Shown: positions 24,282 to 29,171 of the stretch, piece after piece | Layout: every line of letters begins with the position of its first letter | Position numbering within the stretch: the first letter of the stretch is position 1 | Assembly: GCA_964617335.1 (NCBI GenBank) | Contig: CAZTXG010000021.1 | Coordinates: 1 to 29,171 of the forward strand | From: UBA2658 sp964617335 | Lineage (GTDB): Bacteria; Bacillota; Clostridia; Oscillospirales; Oscillospiraceae | Direction: 5' to 3' | DNA length: 29,171 nt | Program-made: the position numbers and the translations under genes | Notes under the pieces: model-generated | Told to the model about the DNA's origin: nothing | The model's input: the letters and a program-made list of their open reading frames with translations, nothing else | The model's database searches: none

Positions 24282-24664
24282 GTCAGTTCACCTATCATTC
24301 GCAAAAGGGTTTTTACAAGGGGCAGGGCAACATAAAGAGCGCAGCAGGCCCCGCAAATTTCAATGCTTGTGCCAAGGGCCGCCTGTCCCGAATCTTTACA
24401 GACCTCGGCTCCAAGCTTTGCCGCTATCCCGATTCCCGTGCATTTTATAATGGGCGTTGTATAGGCCGAGGAAATTCCCGTGTCTGCCTCCACAAGCTTT
24501 AAAACTTCATAGACCGACGAAAAAACCTTGACAGCAAGTCCCCCTATAAATGCACAGGCGCAAAGAGCTAAAACTGTGCTGATTTCAGGGTTTGTTTTCT
24601 TAATCAGCAGTGTCAAAATAGAGGCGCAGATACCCACAACAAGGGCTTTTATGATAATGTCCAT
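24278..24664 (-). CDS. spoIIIAD: Stage III sporulation protein AD
   Basis: The 128-residue protein has three to four membrane helices, typical of SpoIIIAD (MDIIIKALVVGICASIL start; YTTPIIKCTGIGIAAKLGAEVCKDSGQ core). SpoIIIAC and AD share distant similarity and sit in the mother-cell membrane. It starts two bases after the spoIIIAC stop. Confidence 0.94.
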   Translation of the reverse strand: MDIIIKALVVGICASILTLLIKKTNPEISTVLALCACAFIGGLAVKVFSSVYEVLKLVEADTGISSAYTTPIIKCTGIGIAAKLGAEVCKDSGQAALGTSIEICGACCALYVALPLVKTLLRMIGELT

Positions 24665-24666
24665 AG

Positions 24667-24861
24667 CTATAGTCCAAAGAGAGTTTTTATAAGCTCGAAC
24701 AGGTCGCTGATTTCCTGAACCACCAAAGCAAGCACCACAACCAGCGCAGCCAAAGTTACCATCAAAGCCTGGTCATCCCTGCCGGAGCGAGACAGCAGTA
24801 TGTTTAAAACAGCAACCAAAATGCCCACGGCAGCAATTTTAAATATCAGCCCAACGTCCAT
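24667..24861 (-). CDS. spoIIIAC: Stage III sporulation protein AC
   Basis: The 64-residue protein is almost entirely two membrane helices with the family start MDVGLIFKIAAVGILVAVLN, followed by the SGRDDQA loop. Length is normal for SpoIIIAC. A GGGAGG site lies upstream; the 55-base gap from spoIIIAB is the second widest in the operon. Confidence 0.95.
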   Translation of the reverse strand: MDVGLIFKIAAVGILVAVLNILLSRSGRDDQALMVTLAALVVVLALVVQEISDLFELIKTLFGL

Positions 24862-24916
24862 ATAAGCCTCCCTTTTCTCAGGTTAATAAGCATGGTTTTT
24901 CCCTTAAAACAGATTT

Positions 24917-25429
24917 TTAGATTATCACCGCCGCCAGCATAAGCCCTGCTGTAAGCCCCAGCCCCGTATATAGTCTAAGGCCGCTTTTTGCTTCCTCCGT
25001 AGCTTTTAAAAGCTCCGGCTCAAGGCGGCTTATGGTGCTTTCAATTGCCTTTGCCTGCTCCTGTCCCATAAATTTTCCAAGAACCATGGCAGGTCTTAAA
25101 AGCTCCTGCCTTTGTATGCCGGAAAGGGAAAGCTGCCTGTCGGAGTTTAACCTGTCGCACCAAAGCTGACTTAGACTCTCCTCCCCCAGACGGGGCATAT
25201 TTTCAGATAAATATGTAAAAAACCCCCTGACCTCTTTGCCGGCCTGCCTCGAAAGCTCATAAAAAATTTCCGGCAGCGGGCGGGCATTATTTAAAAGCTC
25301 CGCCTCCAAAAAGCGAAGGGCATCCAAAAATTCCGCCAGGGTGCGGCGGCGCTTATATAGCCCCGCTGCTTTTTCAAGGCCGTATGCTGTGCAGGCAATA
25401 ACAACTAACAAAGCGCCAGTTAGCTTCAC
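24917..25429 (-). CDS. spoIIIAB: Stage III sporulation protein AB
   Basis: The 170-residue protein has one helix at each end (about 1-17 and 149-168) and a soluble helical middle with LAEFLDALRFLEAELLNNARPLPEIF, as in SpoIIIAB and type II/IV secretion GspF-like proteins. The start is GTG overlapping the spoIIIAA stop (GTGA). It is thought to anchor the SpoIIIAA ATPase at the membrane. Confidence 0.94.
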   Translation of the reverse strand: MKLTGALLVVIACTAYGLEKAAGLYKRRRTLAEFLDALRFLEAELLNNARPLPEIFYELSRQAGKEVRGFFTYLSENMPRLGEESLSQLWCDRLNSDRQLSLSGIQRQELLRPAMVLGKFMGQEQAKAIESTISRLEPELLKATEEAKSGLRLYTGLGLTAGLMLAAVII

Positions 25430-26322
25430 ATCAGCTCCTCCACCTTATAGTTTCTTATGCCTTCATTGTTTTCGATTATCACAGCCCTTCGGAAAATGCC
25501 CCCTTCAAGAAGCCTCCTGTAAAGAGTCCTGCCCTTTAAATCCTCTATGCCGTTTCCGTGGGCAGTAACCAAAAGCTTAACCCCGCAGTTTGCGGAAAGC
25601 TGCACCGCTTCTATGTCGGCAGGTGAACTTATTTCGTCAAAGGCAATAATCTGGGGGGCCATGGAGCGCAGCAGCATAAATACTCCCTCGGCCTTGGGCG
25701 CTCCCGTTAAAATATCGGTTTTTTCCCCAAGGTCAAAGCAGCTTTCCCCCTCAAAGGTTCCAGCAACCTCGTTTCTCTCGTCAACAAGGCAAACTCTTTT
25801 TCCAAACTCCGAAAGCTTGCGCACAAGCTCCCGCAAAAGCGTTGTTTTTCCCCCTCCCGGCGGAGAAACGATTATGGTAGACTCAAAGCCTTCGCCAACA
25901 AGCCTTTCAAAAACAGTGTCGGCGCAGCCCTTTTTTTCATGGGGTATCCGTATGCAAACAGAGGAAAGCCGCCGCAGGGCTGTAACTCTGCCGTTTTCCG
26001 TTGCGGCAATTCCGCAAAGCCCTAGGCGGCAGCCGCCCTCGGCGCTTACAAAGCCCATTCTTATATTATCCGCATAGGAATGTACAGAGGCCCTCGTGGC
26101 AATTTCTAAAACGAGCTGGAGGTCCGAGGGCTTAACCCTGTATTCCGGCAGTATGTTAATTTCAACATCCCCAACTACGGCGCTTGGTTTTTGTCCGGCA
26201 CGCAGCCGTATTTCCTCCACCTTTGCCGCAACTGCTGTGGGCAGCTGGAGAACCGCCGCCCTTAGGCTTGAAGGCAAAAGTCTTGCGGCTCTGTTAAATT
26301 CCTGTGTGGCTGTTTCCTTCAT
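25426..26322 (-). CDS. spoIIIAA: Stage III sporulation protein AA (ATPase)
   Basis: The 298-residue cytoplasmic ATPase is the presumed motor of the SpoIIIA-SpoIIQ channel and is related to secretion ATPases. Walker A is PPGGGKTT (154-161); the first acidic motif is CLVDERNE (about 182-189) and IIAFDEIS follows. RASVHSYADNIRMGFV and GCRLGLCG in the N-terminal half are family-typical. The ATG is preceded by GGGGGTGA. It is first in the operon, directly behind a sigma-E-type promoter. Confidence 0.97.
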   Translation of the reverse strand: MKETATQEFNRAARLLPSSLRAAVLQLPTAVAAKVEEIRLRAGQKPSAVVGDVEINILPEYRVKPSDLQLVLEIATRASVHSYADNIRMGFVSAEGGCRLGLCGIAATENGRVTALRRLSSVCIRIPHEKKGCADTVFERLVGEGFESTIIVSPPGGGKTTLLRELVRKLSEFGKRVCLVDERNEVAGTFEGESCFDLGEKTDILTGAPKAEGVFMLLRSMAPQIIAFDEISSPADIEAVQLSANCGVKLLVTAHGNGIEDLKGRTLYRRLLEGGIFRRAVIIENNEGIRNYKVEELM

Positions 26323-26340
26323 ATGCTCACCCCCGTTTTC

Positions 26341-26370
26341 AGTCTATTTGACTTGTCCCCAAAATATGAC
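26341..26370 (-). promoter_or_regulatory. Sigma-E-type promoter of the spoIIIA operon
   Basis: On the minus strand GTCATATT (26370-26363) and AATAGACT (26348-26341) are 14 bases apart, close to the sigma-E consensus (-35 ATATT type, -10 cATAnanT). The expected start near 26334 leaves a leader of only about 12 bases, just enough for the GGGGGTGA ribosome site. Mother-cell sigma-E control of spoIIIA is known in Bacillus. Confidence 0.75.
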
Positions 26371-26464
26371 GGCATTAATTTATGACCCCCTGTGATAGGG
26401 AAAAGTATCAGTCCCTTCCTGGATGATTTTCCTTGAAAAAGGTATTAATTTAGCCCCCTACCCG
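26371..26464 (+). repeat. Two imperfect direct repeats of about 20 bases
   Basis: GGCATTAATTTATGACCCCC (26371-26390) recurs as GGTATTAATTTAGCCCCC (26441-26458), 70 bases on, with one substitution and a small deletion. The second copy overlaps the first arm of a terminator. The motif resembles the repeated terminal sites of IS21-type insertion sequences, but no transposase gene is present, so at most a solo-end remnant is suggested. Confidence 0.45.
26397..26434 (+). other. Leader-like hairpin with a competing fold
   Basis: AGGGAAAA (26397-26404) pairs with TTTTCCTT (26427-26434). The same AGGG can instead pair with CCCT (26388-26391). Such exclusive pairing just before two terminators resembles an attenuator; no known riboswitch consensus was recognised. 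Confidence 0.35.
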
Positions 26465-26484
26465 AAAAAGGTGGGGGCTTTTTT
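26452..26484 (+). terminator. First of two tandem + strand terminators
   Basis: AGCCCCC (26452-26458) pairs with GGGGGCT (26473-26479), extended by ACC/GGT after one bulged base, and is followed by TTTTTT. No + strand gene lies before it. Confidence 0.85.
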
Positions 26485-26490
26485 ATATGG

Positions 26491-26513
26491 ACTACCCGAA
26501 TGGGTGGTTTTTT
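26491..26513 (+). terminator. Second of two tandem + strand terminators
   Basis: CTACCC and GGGTGG form a 6-bp stem with one G-U pair and a 4-base loop, followed at once by TTTTTT. It lies about 10 bases after the first terminator. Confidence 0.65.
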
Positions 26514-26525
26514 ATGGTTACGTTT

Positions 26526-26553
26526 TTGCTATGCTGTTACTAACAGATATGCT
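26526..26553 (+). promoter_or_regulatory. Candidate promoter of the 182-residue gene
   Basis: TTGCTA (26526-26531) and TATGCT (26548-26553) are 16 bases apart, each 4 of 6 to consensus. It is weak, but it is the best candidate between the terminators and the start codon. Confidence 0.3.
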
Positions 26554-26579
26554 CTTGCCGGAAAAGGAGGGAATTTGGT

Positions 26580-27128
26580 TTGAAGGAGATTCAAAGGAAA
26601 AACTTCGTTTTGGCCGCTCTAACCTGCTTTGGCATACTGACGGTTTTTTTGTTTCTTGCACTTGGAGAAGACCTGTCTGAAATCCGAGGGCAGATATTTC
26701 TGGCAGTTCTTGTAATTTTAAGCGCGGTTTCGGCGGGGTTCTGGATAAGAGAGTTCAGCAAACTGAAAATTGCACGGCTTATTGAGGAAAATCCAATTCT
26801 GCACATACGCACCGCTGTTATCAGCGAGCTGTCTGCTGAAACCAGACAAAGGTCAAACGCTGAAAGCACCCAGGTGGTCATCTCATATTTTGGCATTTTG
26901 CTAAACGGAAAGGTCATTAAGTTCAACCAAGACGGCATCAGGATTAGGGCTGCGGAAATTGGAGACGATTTTATTTCCTTCACCTATGGAACGGAAAAGC
27001 GGACACATAATATTCGTCTGCTGCGCCCAGCAATCGATTCGGTACAGCTGGAGGAAATTGCGGAGAAATTCCGCTATGAAACAGGAATTACACCGACCTT
27101 ACAATACAAGGGGAAGAAAGGAAAATGA
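26580..27128 (+). CDS. Membrane protein of unknown function
   Basis: I do not recognise this 182-residue product. Two hydrophobic helices near the N-terminus (about 9-27 and 37-54) are separated by a short acidic loop. A cytoplasmic-like region follows with a basic, mixed alpha/beta composition: VVISYFGILLNGKVIKFNQDGI and IGDDFISFTYGTEKRTHNIRLL look like beta strands of a small PH-like or bPH-type domain, which is a guess. The C-terminus is Lys-rich. The start is TTG with AAAGGAGG about 9 bases upstream; no ATG fits. It stands alone: tandem terminators lie before it and a long-stem terminator follows. Confidence 0.7.
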   Translation: MKEIQRKNFVLAALTCFGILTVFLFLALGEDLSEIRGQIFLAVLVILSAVSAGFWIREFSKLKIARLIEENPILHIRTAVISELSAETRQRSNAESTQVVISYFGILLNGKVIKFNQDGIRIRAAEIGDDFISFTYGTEKRTHNIRLLRPAIDSVQLEEIAEKFRYETGITPTLQYKGKKGK

Positions 27129-27151
27129 AAAACAGTCTTTATCAAAAATCA

Positions 27152-27192
27152 AAGGGCACAAAAACTATCGGGCGTTTTTTGCCCTTATTTTT
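27152..27192 (+). terminator. Long-stem terminator after the 182-residue gene
   Basis: AAGGGCA-C-AAAAAC (27152-27165) pairs with GTTTTTTGCCCTT (27174-27186), giving 13 bp with one bulged C and an 8-base loop, followed by ATTTTTG. It lies 23 bases after the stop codon. Confidence 0.85.
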
Positions 27193-27540
27193 GGCAGCAG
27201 CTATGCCCCTTGACCTTTCGTTCTGCGCTAAACCCAAATCCGAGGAAATATAGGAAATGATGCCCGTCATAATAGAGTGGTAAGCGGAATCAGAAGTCTC
27301 GCAAATAGCGAATGAAGCCACTGCCCTGGCATTAAAATATTATATTTATGTCCGCCTGAAACCGAAGAGCTTATTGCCATAGATTTTGTGTTAGTAGCAA
27401 GCGCAAACTTTTCAGGAATGGTTACGGAGGAAGGAGTTATGGCAGGCACAATGACCTGCACCATATCAGGGCAAGATGGCCCTGCCAACTACTAATACGA
27501 ATGGTCAGCCTATAGATGACTGACTTCATATGAAAACTTA
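27193..27540 (+). pseudogene. Possible decayed coding sequence
   Basis: This stretch has no intact gene. It shows protein-like segments in two + frames that hand over to each other. One frame has MMPVIIEW, a stop, then SEVSQIANEATALALKYYIYV (27285 region); the next frame, shifted, reads ETEELIAIDFVLVASANFSGMVTEEG to a stop near 27495. The pieces could be remnants of one gene broken by a stop and a frameshift, but I recognise no family and chance open frames are not excluded. An unpaired TCAG/CTGA dyad follows near 27504-27524. Confidence 0.3.
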
Positions 27541-27542
27541 TG

Positions 27543-27551
27543 TGATATAAT
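27543..27551 (+). promoter_or_regulatory. Extended -10 promoter of the lipoprotein gene
   Basis: TGATATAAT is a perfect extended -10. A weak -35 TTCATA lies 15 bases upstream. The predicted start lies about 65 bases before the lipoprotein ATG. Confidence 0.6.
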
Positions 27552-27622
27552 GTAAAAAACCTGCCGCCATTGCAAATACCCGCTGCTTATATTGACGAGG
27601 AACGAAAAAAGGAGATTTTTCT

Positions 27623-28690
27623 ATGAAAAAAACAACTGTTTTGCTAGCTGTGCTTCTGCTTTTCGGCACATTTGTCGGGTGTGCGCCGAAAAACCCCACC
27701 GCATTCTCACCCCTTTCTCATGAATTTTCTCCGGATAAAACAGAAGAAAGGGCCTTGCCGGATTATGAAATAGCTGAGCAAAAGAGTCCAACACCGGAAC
27801 TTGCGCCCATGGAGGGCATGGGTAATTCCGATATTAATATCTGCAATGAGGGATACGCTGTTTTCAGCGACGGGGTTTTGTATTTTGCCGACCGGCAGAA
27901 CGGCGGCAACATCTGGCGTGCCGACCCTGACGGAGGCAATGCCCAAATGCTTACAGAGGGCAGCTTTAAATCCCTCAACGTCAGCGGCGATCGCCTGTTT
28001 TTCTCCGACTGGGACGGCATCTACGTTATGCCCATAGACGGCGGTCAGCCAAAGCTTATTAAAGAGTGCTGGCTACCTTTGCTTTGTGTGGCGGACGAAT
28101 GGCTTTACTATTCCGATGACAGCTGCATCTATCGGATGCAGGCCGACGGAACAGAGACAAAGCTCCTTGCGAAGGATGTCAGCGGAGATTTTTATACAAG
28201 CTTCATTATTGACGGCGACTGGCTTTATTATCTGCGTTACGCCCAGGACAATAGCTGCAAATATCTCTGGAAAACCGCACTGGATGGGAGCGAAACTGCA
28301 CAGGTATCAGATGCGAAGGTGTCGGACTTCTTAATCTATGAGGGTTATATCTATTTTCTGGATTGGGATAAGCTGCCCTACGGGCTTGATAAAATGGCCT
28401 TGGACGGAACAGGGCGTCAGGAGATATATAGCAGAGACGTGCAGCTTTGCAGCGCGGCAGATGGCTGGATTTACCTGCTGTCAAAGCCGCGAATGGACTC
28501 TGTAAACGGTATGTATAGACTAAGAACCGACGGAAGCGGCCTGGAAAATGTAACGGAAGGTCATTGTTTTGATGTAAGTGCTGCCGGCGAGTGGCTGTTC
28601 TTTTGTAATAATGACGAGAACTTCCGTATATCGAAAATGAAATTGGACGGCAGTGAGCGTGGCTTTTGTGAACGAGGGCCTGACAATTAA
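27623..28690 (+). CDS. Beta-propeller lipoprotein (DUF5050-like)
   Basis: The 355-residue protein has a lipoprotein signal peptide ending in TFVGC with the lipidated Cys at 20 (the -3 Phe is slightly atypical). A Pro/Glu-rich linker follows to about residue 65, then seven repeats of about 40 residues. Each has a WLYY/IYF-type strand and a turn such as YRMQADGTE: RADPDGGN, VMPIDGGQ, RMQADGTE, KTALDGSE, KMALDGTG, RLRTDGSG, KMKLDGSE. Seven such units fit a seven-bladed propeller of the DUF5050/TolB-like kind, anchored outside the cell. The binding partner is unknown. AAAGGAG lies 8 bases before the ATG. Confidence 0.85.
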   Translation: MKKTTVLLAVLLLFGTFVGCAPKNPTAFSPLSHEFSPDKTEERALPDYEIAEQKSPTPELAPMEGMGNSDINICNEGYAVFSDGVLYFADRQNGGNIWRADPDGGNAQMLTEGSFKSLNVSGDRLFFSDWDGIYVMPIDGGQPKLIKECWLPLLCVADEWLYYSDDSCIYRMQADGTETKLLAKDVSGDFYTSFIIDGDWLYYLRYAQDNSCKYLWKTALDGSETAQVSDAKVSDFLIYEGYIYFLDWDKLPYGLDKMALDGTGRQEIYSRDVQLCSAADGWIYLLSKPRMDSVNGMYRLRTDGSGLENVTEGHCFDVSAAGEWLFFCNNDENFRISKMKLDGSERGFCERGPDN

Positions 28691-28706
28691 GCAAAACTTG
28701 CATAAA

Positions 28707-28765
28707 CTGCCTCAGGCAGCAAAAACGCAGAGCGCTTGATTGGCTTAGTCTGTCAGGCGCTCTGC
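28707..28765 (+). terminator. Hairpins after the lipoprotein gene
   Basis: Two stems follow the stop codon: CTGCC/GGCAG (28707-28719) and GCAGAGCGC/GCGCTCTGC (28727-28735 and 28757-28765). The T-run after the second is weak, so termination may rely on the next hairpin. Confidence 0.4.
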
Positions 28766-28804
28766 ATTCATTATAAATTAAAAAGTAATTGTAGAAAGTA
28801 CATA

Positions 28805-28848
28805 GTGCGTCTATCACGCCTACGCAGGCTGGTAGACGCGCTTTTTTT
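28805..28848 (+). terminator. Strong Rho-independent terminator
   Basis: GTGCGTCTATC (28805-28815) pairs with GGTAGACGCGC (28831-28841) over 11 bp including two G-U pairs, followed by TTTTTTT. It ends the lipoprotein unit and marks the last clearly chromosomal-looking feature before the RepA region. Confidence 0.85.
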
Positions 28849-28879
28849 CCCTCAGCAAATGAATACTGGTGGTGTCCGA

Positions 28880-29043
28880 ATGAAAGGCTATAAACGCCGT
28901 CGAACAAACTGACTCTGCCACAGCCGACAGTTACCGTTTCCGAGTGTGCTAGCTGTTCTTATAATCGCGGTTCTCCCTGCATCGGATGGTGTGCAAAAGA
29001 TGCTATACGCTCAGTGGACCTGCCTAAGGAGTGCGAGATATAG
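28880..29043 (+). pseudogene. Small Cys-rich protein gene upstream of repA, apparently frameshifted
   Basis: ATG at 28880 opens a frame that reads MKGYKRRRTN and stops at TGA (28910-28912). The -1 frame continues from about 28909 as LTLPQPTVTVSECASCSYN..., with CxxC, CxxxC and a final Cys, and ends at TAG 29041-29043, one base before the repA ATG. One added base near 28908 would join them into a 54-residue Cys-rich, zinc-binding-like protein translationally coupled to repA. There is no classical slippery heptamer, so a mutation or sequencing error is likelier than programmed frameshifting. The second frame has no ATG, GTG or TTG of its own. Confidence 0.5.
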
Positions 29044-29044
29044 G

Positions 29045-29171
29045 ATGCCGGGTTGCTTTTATGGAGGTCTGGCAGAACAGTTTTCATTCTACCGAATACC
29101 GAAGGTCTTGTTCGCCGATGACCGATTTCGAAGCATCTCCGCCGAGGCGAAGGTGCTTTACGGAATGTTGC
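29045..29171 (+). CDS. repA: RepA_N-type replication initiator, N-terminal fragment
   Basis: The first 42 codons are present and the gene continues beyond the window. The reading AEQFSFYRIPKVLFADDRF followed by SISAEAKVLYGML matches the conserved N-terminal block of RepA_N replication initiators (FYRIPK-LF---F--LS-DAK-LYG). These occur on theta plasmids and on integrative conjugative elements of Firmicutes. The ATG at 29045 is chosen because it opens the frame and AAGGAG (29028-29033) lies upstream, although the spacing (11 bases) is long. It is too short for normal gene calling. Confidence 0.82.
   Translation, partial: MPGCFYGGLAEQFSFYRIPKVLFADDRFRSISAEAKVLYGML

Noticed and set aside
26423..26680. 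85-residue open frame on the + strand
   Set aside because: It runs through both terminators and overlaps the 182-residue gene, which has the better ribosome site and topology.
28206..28907. 233-residue open frame on the minus strand
   Set aside because: It runs antisense through the lipoprotein gene and two terminators; composition is not protein-like.
28901..28912. Programmed -1 frameshift in the Cys-rich gene
   Set aside because: There is no XXXYYYZ heptamer or downstream pseudoknot; a plain one-base deletion explains it better.
1..29171. tRNA, rRNA or CRISPR arrays
   Set aside because: No cloverleaf-like stretch, rRNA sequence or regularly spaced repeat was seen in any intergenic region.

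Overview
The window looks like a chromosomal segment of an anaerobic, spore-forming Clostridia member (Bacillota), perhaps of the Oscillospiraceae/Ruminococcaceae type. The reasons are a complete spoIIIAA-AH operon, an alpha/beta-type spore DNA-binding protein (SASP), the nusB-xseA-xseB-ispA-dxs-tlyA-nadK-argR-recN order known from this phylum, strong AGGAGG-type ribosome sites, and many GTG/TTG starts. No database was searched; every identification rests on motifs and family knowledge read from the translations.

Layout. At 141-335 a small SASP gene lies on the + strand with its own terminator. From 414 to 26322 everything is on the minus strand, so it is transcribed from right to left. In that direction: (i) spoIIIAA-AB-AC-AD-AE-AF-AG-AH behind a good sigma-E-type promoter (26341-26370); (ii) an Asp23/YqhY gene with its own promoter and terminator; (iii) nusB-xseA-xseB-ispA, ending at a hairpin (17864-17907); (iv) dxs-tlyA-nadK-argR-recN-tyrS, with a terminator-like hairpin just before dxs; (v) an envelope operon of an FHA-domain/SEDS (FtsW/RodA) fusion, a class B penicillin-binding protein, an ABC-F ATPase and a DUF218 (YdcF-like) membrane protein; (vi) a stand-alone acyl-CoA synthetase-like gene; (vii) rplU-rpmA with a near-consensus promoter and a terminator; (viii) obg behind a long inverted-repeat leader.

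From 26323 to the right end the character changes. Genes are on the + strand, sparse and accessory: a structured stretch with two tandem terminators, a TTG-started membrane protein of unknown function, a stretch with decayed-looking coding sequence, a beta-propeller lipoprotein (DUF5050-like), a strong terminator, and then the beginning of a RepA_N-type replication initiator that runs off the window. Just before repA is a small Cys-rich reading frame that appears broken by one base. This suggests that an integrated conjugative element or plasmid-like element begins near 28850.

How it fits together. The SASP and spoIIIA genes serve sporulation (spore DNA protection; the feeding-tube channel between mother cell and forespore). 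Dxs and IspA make isoprenoid precursors, which also feed the undecaprenyl carrier used by SEDS/PBP wall synthesis. XseAB, RecN, NusB, TlyA, NadK, ArgR, TyrS, L21, L27 and Obg are housekeeping. I did not find a clearly new multi-gene system. The best leads are the FHA-SEDS fusion with its PBP partner and operator-like dyad, the RepA_N element boundary with its broken Cys-rich gene, and the structured, repeat-bearing interval between spoIIIAA and the first + strand gene.
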